From Leifsonia shinshuensis (lineage in GTDB: Bacteria > Actinomycetota > Actinomycetes > Actinomycetales > Microbacteriaceae): a stretch of DNA of 64,000 bases. The translations under genes were made by a program, and so were the position numbers. The stretch lies in the NCBI RefSeq assembly GCF_031456835.1, contig NZ_JAVDVK010000001.1, forward strand, positions 1,116,001 to 1,180,000, in the 5' to 3' direction. The notes below the pieces were generated by a model. That model made no database searches. It saw only the letters and a program-made list of their open reading frames with translations, and was not told the DNA's origin. Shown one piece after another: positions 15,543-24,059 of the stretch (within the stretch, counting starts at the first letter, position 1; each line of letters starts with the position of its first letter).

Positions 15543-16160
15543 CTACGCCACCGGCCCCCGCGCATCCCGCCACATCGTGGTGACCGCCGCGCCGCCGAGC
15601 ACCGCGCGGAAGCCGCCGACCGGGCGGAAGCCCGCGCGCTCGTAGCGGTGGTCGTTGGCCGGGTTCGTCGACTCGAGGTACGACGGCACCCCGTCCGCGT
15701 CGAAGCGTGCCAGCGTCTCGGCGAGCAGGCGCTGCCCGACGCCCTGGCCGCGATGCTCGGGATGCGTCGCCAGCAGGCTCAGGTACATGTGCGGGGTGTC
15801 GTGCGGGTGCGACTGCTCGAACAGCGTCCAGAGCCGCCGGTAGGCGTCGAACCGCTCCGGGGTGAGGATGCGCTGCATCAGCGCATCCGCCGCCTGCTCC
15901 TGCTCCTCCGTCAGCTCGTCGGCGCCGGGCGGGATCCACAGCGCGACCGTCGCCGCCTCGCCGCGCGGGCCGTCGACGAGCCAGACGTGGCCGTGCGGGA
16001 TGCCGCCCTCGGCGAAGAAGCGCCAGAACGGGTACAGGTGGCCGGTTCCCCCGTCGGCGGCTTCGAGGGCCGGCCCCCAGACCGGGTCGTCCCGGAAGGC
16101 CAGGGCGATCGTCTCGGCGACCGCGTCCACGTCACCCGGTCCGGCGATGCGCGCATCCAT
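15543..16160 (-). CDS. GNAT-family N-acetyltransferase
   Basis: The 205-residue protein contains the acetyl-CoA binding motif A pattern LSLLATHPEHRGQGVGQRLL (the Q/R-x-x-G-x-G/A signature), followed by YLESTNPANDHRYERAGF, the usual motif B. This indicates acetyl transfer from acetyl-CoA to an amine; the substrate is unknown. TACAGT lies 6 nt before ATG 16160, so it is probably leaderless. Confidence 0.85.
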   Translation of the reverse strand: MDARIAGPGDVDAVAETIALAFRDDPVWGPALEAADGGTGHLYPFWRFFAEGGIPHGHVWLVDGPRGEAATVALWIPPGADELTEEQEQAADALMQRILTPERFDAYRRLWTLFEQSHPHDTPHMYLSLLATHPEHRGQGVGQRLLAETLARFDADGVPSYLESTNPANDHRYERAGFRPVGGFRAVLGGAAVTTMWRDARGPVA

Positions 16161-16216
16161 ACCCGCACTGTAGCGGTCGGCCCCTGCTGGCGAACCGTCT
16201 GCCGACACAGCCCGGC

Positions 16217-16735
16217 TCACCGCCACCCGTACCGCGCCGCCAGCGCCGCCCGCACCGCGTCGAACCGGCGCGCGTCGAGCGCCGCGCCCTCGCGGCGCAT
16301 CCCGCCCTGCTGCACCCGGAAGACGCGGTCGAGCCGCACGAAGCTCGGGCGGTGCCGGCCGTCCCAGTCCCCCGAGCCGATCGGCAGGTACTCCGGGCGC
16401 CCGGGATGCTCCTGACTGGTCAGCGCGACCGCCAGCACCGCCCCCGACGGCTCGGTCGCGACCACGAGCACCGGCCGGTCCTTGCCGCGGCCGTCGGCCT
16501 CCTCGTACGGCACCCACGTCCAGACGATCTCGCCGGGGTCCGCGTCGCCGTCCAGCCGCGGGTTGTACGAGGTGCGGATGCGGCCGAGGCCGCGCGGGCC
16601 CACCTGCGCGGTGGCCGCGGCGCCGGACCGGCCCCGTTCAGCGGGCGGAGCCGGGGCCGGCGGGGTCCGCGACGGACGGAACAGACCGCTCAGTGCGGAC
16701 AGGACGCTTCTGACGGAGGCCACGGTCGGCACCAT
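16217..16735 (-). CDS. PemK/MazF-like toxin-family protein
   Basis: The 172-residue protein has a variable N-terminus of about 55 residues. A core follows, GEIVWTWVPYEEADGRGKDR then PVLVVA and ALTSQEH, matching the PemK/MazF fold, whose members cleave mRNA. It lacks an adjacent antitoxin gene. The start overlaps the 3' end of the upstream Amt-like gene by 98 nt. An in-frame GTG 12 nt later lies 7 nt after TATGGT and is an alternative leaderless start. It may be a solitary family member with another role. Confidence 0.65.
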   Translation of the reverse strand: MVPTVASVRSVLSALSGLFRPSRTPPAPAPPAERGRSGAAATAQVGPRGLGRIRTSYNPRLDGDADPGEIVWTWVPYEEADGRGKDRPVLVVATEPSGAVLAVALTSQEHPGRPEYLPIGSGDWDGRHRPSFVRLDRVFRVQQGGMRREGAALDARRFDAVRAALAARYGWR

Positions 16736-17882
16736 AGCGGATGCGCGTGAGCCCGATGGTGAACCGCAGCGCGAGGGCGAGCAGCAGCGACACCGTCGTC
16801 GCGTACAGCAGCACCGACATCCCGGCGATGCCCTGCGCGATGAACAGGTCGAAGTTGCCGCTGTCGACCATTCCGCCGCCGTTCGCGAACAGCCCGGGGA
16901 AGAGCAGGCCGACCAGCCCGCCGACGACGGTGACGACGCAGAGCGTCAGCGACGGCCCGAATCGGGCTCGCGCCGCCAGATCGACCATCGTGGCGCAGGC
17001 GAGGGCCGAGAGTGCGCCGACGAGCATCGCCCAGCCGAGCGTCAGCACCCCGGAGGCCGCGGTCACCGACACCAGCCCGGCGAACGCACCCCACAGGGCG
17101 CTGGGGAGGGTGGGGCGCCGCAGCAGCACCGCATCCACGAGCATCCACATCAGCACACCGGTCGCCGAGGCGACGAACGCGCCGACGGCGATCAGCGGCG
17201 CGTAGGCGTCGAGGGCGCCCTCCGAGCCGACGACGAGCCCGAGCCACCCCACCCACAGCGCCGCGCCTCCGAACGCGACCAGTGCGGGACGCGCGGGCCG
17301 CGCGGGCTGGTGCTCGCCGCGGCCGCAGGCGAGCAGGACGCCGACGGCGCTGCCCCCGGCGGCCACCACCGGCAGCGCTCCCCCGAAGTCGACCACCTGG
17401 AGGCCGGCGACCGCCCAGCCGTCGTCCAGCGCGAACACGCCGTAGGCGACCGGAGCGACCACGAGCGGGAGCCAGAGGACGCTGAACACGATCCAGGCGC
17501 GGAGCGTCAGCCGCGAGGCCACGGCGACAGCGACCACCGCCGTGCACAGCACCAGCGCGGCGATCAGGTAGCCGGCCCGCGCGGCCGGATACGGCGACGA
17601 CGACGCGGGGTGGACCCCCGCGACCGACGAGAGTCCCGGATCGGGGGCGCCGATCAGGTGCGGGATGAGCGGAGCCCCGGCGACCATCCCGTACCCGCCC
17701 AGCACGGCCAGCAGCACGGTGACCGCCGTGCCGAGCAGCACGAACCGGAACGCCCGGGCCGCCCGGGCGCGGCCGCCCAGGCCGCCGACGTAGAAGGCGA
17801 GACCGAAGGCGGCGAGCAGCACCAGCGCGCCGCAGAAGAACAGCAGCAGTGCATCCACCTGGTCCGGCGTCGCCCGTGCCAT
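16638..17882 (-). CDS. Degenerate Amt-like membrane protein without the twin histidines
   Basis: The 414-residue polytopic protein follows the ammonium transporter pattern of its neighbour at 17986: YGMVAGAPLIPHLIG, DFGGALPVVAAGG, GWLGLVVGSEGALDAY and VVGGLVGLLFPGLF. The two pore histidines are replaced by Val173 and Thr318. Canonical Amt proteins need that pair for ammonium deprotonation and conduction, so normal transport is doubtful. The ribosome-binding site GAGGGAG precedes ATG 17882, and a TAGGGT -10 lies about 40 bp upstream. It may be a sensor, a subunit or a transporter of another substrate. Confidence 0.6.
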   Translation of the reverse strand: MARATPDQVDALLLFFCGALVLLAAFGLAFYVGGLGGRARAARAFRFVLLGTAVTVLLAVLGGYGMVAGAPLIPHLIGAPDPGLSSVAGVHPASSSPYPAARAGYLIAALVLCTAVVAVAVASRLTLRAWIVFSVLWLPLVVAPVAYGVFALDDGWAVAGLQVVDFGGALPVVAAGGSAVGVLLACGRGEHQPARPARPALVAFGGAALWVGWLGLVVGSEGALDAYAPLIAVGAFVASATGVLMWMLVDAVLLRRPTLPSALWGAFAGLVSVTAASGVLTLGWAMLVGALSALACATMVDLAARARFGPSLTLCVVTVVGGLVGLLFPGLFANGGGMVDSGNFDLFIAQGIAGMSVLLYATTVSLLLALALRFTIGLTRIRYGADRGLRQKRPVRTERSVPSVADPAGPGSAR

Positions 17883-17932
17883 GTGCTCCCTCGCTCGAAT
17901 CCGTGCCCCACCACACCCTAGCGACGACGACG

Positions 17933-17964
17933 GACGGGGCGCCGCCTTCCGGCGACGCCCCGTC
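17933..17964 (-). terminator. Hairpin terminator after the ammonium transporter gene
   Basis: GACGGGGCG and CGCCCCGTC form a stem with internal CCG/CGG pairs, 22 bp beyond the amt stop codon on the minus strand. Confidence 0.55.
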
Positions 17965-17985
17965 TGCTGTCGGTCTGCGGTCGGA

Positions 17986-19269
17986 TCAGACCGTCTCGAG
18001 CGAGTAGCCCTCCTCGCCGTGCACCACGGTGTCGACGCCGGCCAGCTCGTCCTCGTTCTTGATGCGGAAGCCCATCGTCTTCTGGATGACCCAGCCGATG
18101 GCGTACGCCAGGACGAAGGAGTAGATCAGCACCGAGAAGGCGCCGATGGCCTGCACGCCCAGCTGGTAGAAGCTGCCGCCGTACAGCAGGCTGGAGAACT
18201 CCGCGGTCGGCTCGCCCTTGCTGTTGTACATGTGGGTGAAGCCGAAGAAGCCGATCCACAGGGTTCCGATCAGACCGCCGACGAGGTGGATGCCGACCAC
18301 GTCGAGCGAGTCGTCGAAGCCGAGGCGGAACTTCAGGTCGATCGCCAGGGCGCAGACGGCGCCGGCGACGAGGCCCAGGAGGATCGCGAAGCCCGGGGTC
18401 AGGATGTTACAGGCCGGGGTGATCGCGACGAGGCCCGCGACGGCGCCCGATGCGGCGCCGATCGACGTCGGCTTGCCGTCCTTGATCTTCTCGACGATCA
18501 GCCAGCCGATGGTCGCGGCGGCCGGGGCGGCCAGGGTGTTGACCCAGGCGATCGCGGCGACGCCGTCGACCGCGGCCTCCGAGCCGGCGTTGAAGCCGAA
18601 CCAGCCGAACCACAGCAGCGCGGCGCCCAGCAGCGTCAGCGGGACGTTGTGCGGCTTGGACATGCCCTTCTGGAAGCCGACGCGCTTGCCGAGCACCAGC
18701 GCCAGGGCGAGACCCGCGGCACCGGCGTTGATGTGCACCGCGGTGCCACCGGCGAAGTCGTTCACGTGCAGGACCGCGGGCGCCCATCCGTCGGCCAGGT
18801 TGAACACCCAGTACGCGACCGGGAAGTACACGACGGTGACCCAGATGCCGGCGAAGACCATCCAGGAGCCGAACTTGGCGCGGTCGGCGATGGCGCCGGA
18901 GATCAGCGCGACGGTGATGATCGCGAAGGTCGCCTGGAAGCCGGCGAAGGCGAGGCCGCCGAGGTCGGGGGTGATGCCGTCCTTGCCCATCAGGCTGGAC
19001 AGGAACCAGTCCGGCGTGCCGAGCCAGTGCGGGATGGACGGGGTGCCGAACGACAGACCGTATCCGTAGACGACCCAGAGGACGCCCACGAGGGCCATCG
19101 CGCCGAAGCTCATCATCATCATGCTGATGACGCTCTTGGCGCGGACCATGCCGCCGTAGAAGAAGGCGACACCGGGAGTCATCAGGAGGACGAGGGCCGC
19201 GGCGACCAGGAGCCACAGGGCGTTGACCGTCCCTGCCTCCGCGTAGTCCGCTGCTGAGTGGAGCACCAT
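17986..19269 (-). CDS. amt: Ammonium transporter (Amt/Rh family)
   Basis: The protein of about 427 residues has some 11 membrane segments. It has the Amt signatures: FFYGGMVRAKSVISMMMMSF, the first pore histidine in DFAGGTAVHINAG, GWFGFNAGS, and the second histidine in DVVGIHLVGG. It conducts NH4+/NH3 into the cell. The C-terminal tail (GFRIKNEDELAGVD) matches the conserved cytoplasmic tail that interacts with PII proteins, but no glnK lies next to it. ATG 19269 is 12 nt after GAGAGG; a TTG at 19278 in the same frame is also possible. A GlnR-like box lies upstream. Confidence 0.93.
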   Translation of the reverse strand: MVLHSAADYAEAGTVNALWLLVAAALVLLMTPGVAFFYGGMVRAKSVISMMMMSFGAMALVGVLWVVYGYGLSFGTPSIPHWLGTPDWFLSSLMGKDGITPDLGGLAFAGFQATFAIITVALISGAIADRAKFGSWMVFAGIWVTVVYFPVAYWVFNLADGWAPAVLHVNDFAGGTAVHINAGAAGLALALVLGKRVGFQKGMSKPHNVPLTLLGAALLWFGWFGFNAGSEAAVDGVAAIAWVNTLAAPAAATIGWLIVEKIKDGKPTSIGAASGAVAGLVAITPACNILTPGFAILLGLVAGAVCALAIDLKFRLGFDDSLDVVGIHLVGGLIGTLWIGFFGFTHMYNSKGEPTAEFSSLLYGGSFYQLGVQAIGAFSVLIYSFVLAYAIGWVIQKTMGFRIKNEDELAGVDTVVHGEEGYSLETV

Positions 19270-19388
19270 GCGAATCAACTGCCTCTCTGTGCAAGCCCCG
19301 CGGGGTGACGCGATCCCGATCCGGGTGGGGGGCGCTTTCGGGGTGTGGCCAGTTTCGAGCCGAGAGGTTTCGTCAGAGGGATGCTCGT

Positions 19389-19404
19389 GTTTCGCGAGTG
19401 TTAC
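19389..19404 (-). promoter_or_regulatory. GlnR-like operator upstream of amt
   Basis: On the amt strand the sequence is GTAAC-N6-GAAAC, which matches the half-site pair described for actinobacterial GlnR (GTnAC-n6-GAAAC). It lies 120 bp upstream of the amt start within a 201-bp gap. GlnR activates amt under nitrogen limitation in Streptomyces. A related GTAAA-N6-GTTTC lies 17 bp further away on the opposite strand. Confidence 0.5.
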
Positions 19405-19470
19405 GCATCCGGCCGATGTGTAAACACTGTGTTTCGGGATGCTGCCGAAGTGCTCGGCGGATGCTCCCGA

Positions 19471-19905
19471 TCAGGCGGCGAGCTTCTCCCGCACCTGGCG
19501 CTTGGCGCGGCCGAGCAGCGCCGACATGCCGCGGAGGCGCAACGGCGAGACGGCCTGGGTCAGTCCCAGCGTCTGCGGGTACTCGTCGGGCACGGCGAGG
19601 ACCTCGTCGGCGGTGAGGCCGGCGAGGCCCTGCACCAGGATGGACGCGAAGCCGCGCGTGGTGGGCGCCTCACGCGGTGCCGTGGCGTACAGGTGCACGA
19701 TGCGGTCCGCATCCACCTCGACGAAGATGAACACCGGCGCCTGGCACTCCTCCACCCGCTCCAGCAGGTCGGGGTGGTCGCGGTAGCGCTCGGGCAGCTC
19801 CGGGAGCTCGTCGGAGAACTCCAGCAGCAGCTGCAGCCGGTCGTTCTGCTCCAGCGCCTGGAAGTCGTCGCGGATCTCGGCGAGCGCGCCCGTCAGTTCG
19901 GTCAT
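19471..19905 (-). CDS. SufE-family sulfur acceptor protein
   Basis: The 144-residue protein contains VEECQAPVFIFVEVD, in which Cys54 is the SufE sulfur-accepting cysteine. YATAPREAPTTRGFASILVQ is the second conserved block. SufE takes persulfide sulfur from a cysteine desulfurase for iron-sulfur cluster assembly. It follows the sulfurtransferase gene by 34 bp in the same direction, so the two probably form an operon handling persulfide sulfur. Confidence 0.88.
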   Translation of the reverse strand: MTELTGALAEIRDDFQALEQNDRLQLLLEFSDELPELPERYRDHPDLLERVEECQAPVFIFVEVDADRIVHLYATAPREAPTTRGFASILVQGLAGLTADEVLAVPDEYPQTLGLTQAVSPLRLRGMSALLGRAKRQVREKLAA

Positions 19906-19939
19906 CCTTCAAGGCTACGTCGGTTTGCGACGCAACCGG

Positions 19940-20842
19940 TCAGCGGGCCGGGACCTCGCCGGGCTCGGTCCCGGTCACGATCGGGACGCGCACGGCCGAG
20001 CCCCACTCCGTCCATGAGCCGTCGTAGTTCTTGACGTTCTCGAAGCCCAGGAGGTGGGTGAGCACGAACCAGGTGTGGCTGGAGCGCTCGCCGATCCGGC
20101 AGTAGGCGATCACGTCGTCGCCGGGGGCGAGCCCCGCCCCGTCGAGGTAGACCTGCTCGAGCTCGGCGCGGCGCTTGAACGTCGCGTCGGGTGCGGCGGC
20201 CTTCGCCCAGGGCACGGACTTCGCCGACGGGATGTGGCCGGCGCGCAGTGCGCCCTCGGTCGGGTACCCGGGGATCTCGGTCCGCTCGCCGCTGTACTCC
20301 TCCGGCGAGCGCACGTCGATGAGGGGCTGCGTCCCGAGGGCCGCGAGCACGTCCTCCTTGAAGGCACGGACGACCGTGTCGTCGCGCTCCACGACCGGGT
20401 AGTCGGCGGGTGCGGGCTGCGGGACCTCGCGGGTGAGCTCGCGTCCCTCCGCGATCCACTTGTCGCGACCGCCGTCGAGCAGGCGGACGTCCTCGTGGCC
20501 GAACAGGGTGAACACCCACAGCGCGTAGGCGGCCCACCAGTTGTTCTTGTCGCCGTAGATGACGACGGTGGTGTCGCGGGCGATGCCCTTCGAGCCGAGC
20601 AGCTCGGCGAAGCGCTCGGAGCTGACGTAGTCGCGCACGACGGGGTCGTTGAGGTCGGTGTGCCAGTCGATCTTCACCGAGCCGGGGATGTGGCCGGTGT
20701 CGTACAGGAGCACGTCTTCATCCGATTCGACCACCACGAGCCCAGACTGTCCGAGGTGTTCGGCGAGCCATTCCGTGCTCACCAGGCGCTCGGGGTGCGC
20801 GTAGCCGGCGAACTCGGGCGACGGGTCGGTCTCGATGGTCAT
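19940..20842 (-). CDS. sseA: Thiosulfate/3-mercaptopyruvate sulfurtransferase (two rhodanese domains)
   Basis: The 300-residue protein has two rhodanese domains. The N-terminal one ([16 protein letters not shown]) has aspartate in its loop (YGDKNN) and is inactive, as usual. The C-terminal one carries the catalytic loop CRIGERS with Cys248, and the CRxGxR pattern is typical of thiosulfate sulfurtransferases. It transfers sulfane sulfur to cyanide or a protein thiol. The downstream SufE-family gene suggests supply to iron-sulfur metabolism. It is divergent from zapE. Confidence 0.85.
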   Translation of the reverse strand: MTIETDPSPEFAGYAHPERLVSTEWLAEHLGQSGLVVVESDEDVLLYDTGHIPGSVKIDWHTDLNDPVVRDYVSSERFAELLGSKGIARDTTVVIYGDKNNWWAAYALWVFTLFGHEDVRLLDGGRDKWIAEGRELTREVPQPAPADYPVVERDDTVVRAFKEDVLAALGTQPLIDVRSPEEYSGERTEIPGYPTEGALRAGHIPSAKSVPWAKAAAPDATFKRRAELEQVYLDGAGLAPGDDVIAYCRIGERSSHTWFVLTHLLGFENVKNYDGSWTEWGSAVRVPIVTGTEPGEVPAR

Positions 20843-20988
20843 GCGGTGGGTCCTCCAGGGTTCGGTCCAGGGTCCGGTCGGGCGCGCGGGCTAGGCTGGG
20901 AAGCCTGCGACAGCCGCGGACCTGACTCCAGCGTAGGCGGCGGCGAACGACAGCGGTACGACTTCGACACAAAGGTGCACACTCCGCC

Positions 20989-22044
20989 ATGACCATCGAG
21001 CAGACCGGCGCCCTCCCTCGCCTCGCCGACCGTTCCCCCCAGATCACGGGCGCCGAGATCGCCGCCAGTCTGGTGCCGCCGTCGCAGTTCGAGCGGGCGA
21101 CGTTCGAGTCGTACCGTCCTGACCACGACTACCCGTCGCAGGCAGAGGCCGTCGCGACGCTCAAGCTGTTCGCGAAGGCGTGGGAGCCGCAGCGTCCGGC
21201 GGGACTGTTCAGCCGCAGCCGCAAGAAGGTGGATGCGATGAAGCCGGGCGTCTACCTCGACGGCGGCTTCGGTGTCGGCAAGACCCACCTCCTGGCCGCC
21301 CTATGGCACGAGGCGCCGGGCCCGAAGTACTTCGGCACGTTCATCGAGTACACCGCTCTGGTGGGCGCGCTCGGCTATGCGGGCGCGGTGGACCTACTGC
21401 GCGGATCCACCCTCATCTGCATCGACGAGTTCGAGCTGGACGACCCGGGCGACACCATGATGATGACCCGGATGCTCGGCGAGCTCGTCGCCTCCGGCAC
21501 CCGCATCGCCGCGACCAGCAACACGCCGCCGAACGCCCTGGGCGAGGGGCGCTTCGCCGCGAGCGACTTCCTGCGCGAGATCCAGTCGCTGTCGTCGAAC
21601 TTCCAGACCCTCCGCATCGACGGCCTCGACTACCGCCGCCGCGACACCACCGGCAACGCCGTCACTGTCGACGACGCCGAGTACGAGCGCGTCGTCGCCG
21701 CGATGGCCGCCCGCGGAGAGACCGTGACGAGCGACGGCTTCCAGGACCTCATCGCGCACCTGGCGACGGTGCACCCCTCCCGCTACATCAAGATCATCGA
21801 CGGGGTGGATGTGATCGGCCTGACGGGCGTGGAGGTGCTGCACGACCAGATGGCGGCGCTCCGCCTGGTCGCATTCATCGACCGCGTCTACGACGCCGAG
21901 ATCCCCGTCGTGCAGACCGGTGTGCCCCTGAGCGACGTCTTCGACGACGACATGCTCGGCGGCGGCTACCGCAAGAAGTACCTGCGCTCGATGTCGCGCA
22001 TGATCGCCCTCACCGCGGGCGAGCTGCCGCCGCACGACGACTGA
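20989..22044 (+). CDS. zapE: Cell division protein ZapE (AFG1-like ATPase)
   Basis: The 351-residue AAA+ ATPase has Walker A GGFGVGKTH near residue 92 and Walker B LICIDEFELDDPGD. It has the AFG1/ZapE hallmarks GTRIAATSNTPPNALGEGRF and SRYIKIIDGVDVI. ZapE interacts with FtsZ and affects ring stability in gamma-proteobacteria; the actinobacterial role is less studied. The start follows a 146-bp divergent gap with sseA. Confidence 0.88.
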   Translation: MTIEQTGALPRLADRSPQITGAEIAASLVPPSQFERATFESYRPDHDYPSQAEAVATLKLFAKAWEPQRPAGLFSRSRKKVDAMKPGVYLDGGFGVGKTHLLAALWHEAPGPKYFGTFIEYTALVGALGYAGAVDLLRGSTLICIDEFELDDPGDTMMMTRMLGELVASGTRIAATSNTPPNALGEGRFAASDFLREIQSLSSNFQTLRIDGLDYRRRDTTGNAVTVDDAEYERVVAAMAARGETVTSDGFQDLIAHLATVHPSRYIKIIDGVDVIGLTGVEVLHDQMAALRLVAFIDRVYDAEIPVVQTGVPLSDVFDDDMLGGGYRKKYLRSMSRMIALTAGELPPHDD

Positions 22045-22117
22045 GGCGTCCGCTCCCGGCGAGTCGAGTTTCGCCGAGTTGCGACATCATGTCACCACTC
22101 GCCGCGCGAAGCGACAT

Positions 22118-23347
22118 CTACTCACGAGTCGCGGCGGGCGCAGCCGCGGCGGGCGCAGTCGCGGCCGGCACGTGCTCGGCGAGCCAGCCGGCGATCGCCG
22201 ACGTCCACTTCGCCTCGTCGTAGTTCCACAGTTTCGTGTGGAGCGCCGTGTCGAACGGGACCAGGGTGACGATGTCGCTGCGGGCCTCGGCGAGCGCCCG
22301 CGACCCGGTGGAGGGCACGAAGCCGTCGTCGTCGCTGTGCAGGATGAGCATGGGCAGGCTGAGCTCGGACGCGCGGGCGACGAAGTCCATGCTGCGGAGG
22401 TCGATCGGCGCCCCCTGTCCGGTGATCGGACCGCTCCACTCGGCCTCGATGAGACGCAGGGCGGCGCGGGTCATCACGTCCGGGATGCGCAGCATGTTGC
22501 CCTGGTACTCGAGGGTGTCGATCCAGTCGATGACGGGCGACTCGAGCACGATGCCGGTCACGTGCTCCAGGCCCTTCCCGCGCGTGATGGTCTGCAGCAC
22601 CACGGCGCCGCCCATCGACCACCCCATCAGGACGATCGACCGCGCGCCGTGCTCCACGGCGTAGCCGATGGCCGCCTCGATGTCGCGCCACTCCGTGCCG
22701 CCCAGGCCGTAGCGGCGGTCCTCGCTCTCGGGCGCATCCCCGTCGTTGCGGTAGGAGGCGAGCAGGCAGGTGAAGCCGGACTCGTGGAACACCCGCACCG
22801 CGCGCAGTCCCTCCTGGCGGGAGGCGCCCCAGCCGTGCACCTGGATGACCCAGCGTCCGGGGTCCGCGTCGTCCGGTGCCGGGAAGATCCACGCCGGCGC
22901 CTGTCCGAGGTCGGTGGGGATCTCCGCACTCATCACCGGGAGGCCCAGCTCCTCCGGCTGGAGGTAGTAGTAGCCGCTGATCCGGGCACGGCCGGCACGC
23001 AGCTCCCCGAACTCGACCCCCTCGAGTTCGCGGGTGACGCTGCCGTCGCCGCGCTCGATCAGTCCCCCGACCTTCGCGAACGCGGTGTCGCCGCCCCACC
23101 ACAGGCCGAAGCGGCCGGGCATGGACGCGTCCGGCGTCGCGCGCAGGGTCACCGTCCCGGCATCCTCGTCGAACGAGCGGATGGTCTGGTTCTGCGGGCG
23201 GCGGCGCACCGGCGTGATCACGGTGCGGGCGACACGCGTGGTGACCACGGCGCCCAGCGCGGCCGTGCCGAGCACCAGTCCCGCGCCGACGAACGCCGCC
23301 GTGCCGAGTGCCTTGCCGAACGCCGATCGAGTGCCGCTCTCCGCCAT
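22118..23347 (-). CDS. Membrane-anchored alpha/beta hydrolase
   Basis: The 409-residue protein has one N-terminal hydrophobic segment (about residues 10-38) and a C-terminal alpha/beta hydrolase domain with oxyanion segment VIQVHGWGAS, nucleophile elbow GWSMGG, an aspartate in HSDDDGFVPS and a histidine in DTALHTKLWN. The protein ends in an Ala/Pro tail. It is likely an esterase or peptidase at the membrane; the substrate is unknown. TACGCT lies 6 nt before ATG 23347, so it is probably leaderless. Confidence 0.8.
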   Translation of the reverse strand: MAESGTRSAFGKALGTAAFVGAGLVLGTAALGAVVTTRVARTVITPVRRRPQNQTIRSFDEDAGTVTLRATPDASMPGRFGLWWGGDTAFAKVGGLIERGDGSVTRELEGVEFGELRAGRARISGYYYLQPEELGLPVMSAEIPTDLGQAPAWIFPAPDDADPGRWVIQVHGWGASRQEGLRAVRVFHESGFTCLLASYRNDGDAPESEDRRYGLGGTEWRDIEAAIGYAVEHGARSIVLMGWSMGGAVVLQTITRGKGLEHVTGIVLESPVIDWIDTLEYQGNMLRIPDVMTRAALRLIEAEWSGPITGQGAPIDLRSMDFVARASELSLPMLILHSDDDGFVPSTGSRALAEARSDIVTLVPFDTALHTKLWNYDEAKWTSAIAGWLAEHVPAATAPAAAAPAATRE

Positions 23348-23410
23348 AGTGCGAGCGTACCGGCGGGCGGCGGGAGGCGCCCTCAGGACTTCCCCAGGCG
23401 GCGTGCCGTA

Positions 23411-23440
23411 CTGACAGGACCCGGTAAAGGCTTCTAGTGT
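23411..23440 (+). promoter_or_regulatory. Promoter of the DUF3000-rnd operon
   Basis: CTGACA and TAGTGT are separated by 18 bp, and the -10 element ends 7 nt before GTG 23448. The transcript should therefore be leaderless. Confidence 0.6.
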
Positions 23441-23447
23441 TCGAAGC

Positions 23448-24059
23448 GTGCCGACACCGACATCCCCACCGCAGCATCCGGCGGAGTTCGCCACGGCGCT
23501 GCAGTCCATCCGTGCCGCAGTGTCGCGACCGGAGCTCGTCGTCGAGGAGATCCCTGCGCCCGCGCAGCTCGCACCGTACTCCGTCGCCCTCGCCGCCGAC
23601 GTGCGGCCGGCGCGGCATGGCAGCGACTCCGACCTGGGCACCGGACGCTTCATCCTGCTCTACGACCCGGACGAGCCGGAGGCGTGGGGCGGCCCGTTCC
23701 GCATCGTCTGCTTCGCCCAGGCGCCGCTGGAGACCGACATCGGGCTCGACCCGTTCCTGGCCGACGTCGCCTGGTCGTGGCTGGTGGATGCGCTGGATGC
23801 GCGGCACGCCCGCTACACCGCGGCGAGTGGCACGGCGACCAAGATCATCTCCACCGGGTTCGGCGAGCTCGCCGCCCAGGGCGACGGCTCGCAGATCGAG
23901 CTGCGCGCCTCCTGGAGCCCGCTGGAGTCCGACGTCTCGGCGCATGTCGAGGGCTGGGGCGAGCTGCTGTGCATGCTCGCCGGGCTGCCCCCGACCGGCG
24001 AGGGGGTCAGCCTGCTGAGCACACGGGCGACCTCGCCGAGAAGGACACCGCGTGGCTGA
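23448..24059 (+). CDS. DUF3000-family protein
   Basis: The 203-residue soluble protein has the conserved pattern AVSRPELVVEEIPAPAQLAP, then GGPFRIVCFAQAPLETDIG and GTATKIISTGFGEL. This matches DUF3000, an actinobacterial family usually encoded directly upstream of ribonuclease D. Its end overlaps rnd by 8 nt, indicating translational coupling. Its function is unknown, and a role connected with RNA processing is only guilt by association. Confidence 0.8.
   Translation: MPTPTSPPQHPAEFATALQSIRAAVSRPELVVEEIPAPAQLAPYSVALAADVRPARHGSDSDLGTGRFILLYDPDEPEAWGGPFRIVCFAQAPLETDIGLDPFLADVAWSWLVDALDARHARYTAASGTATKIISTGFGELAAQGDGSQIELRASWSPLESDVSAHVEGWGELLCMLAGLPPTGEGVSLLSTRATSPRRTPRG

Noticed and set aside
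16482..17921. A 479-codon plus-strand frame opposite the Amt-like gene
   Set aside because: Its composition (Arg, Asp, His, Gly runs) is typical of the antisense of GC-rich membrane genes, and it has no start signal.
18218..19069. A plus-strand 283-codon frame opposite amt
   Set aside because: It is antisense to a canonical transporter, Pro/Ser/Arg-rich, and without motif or start signal.
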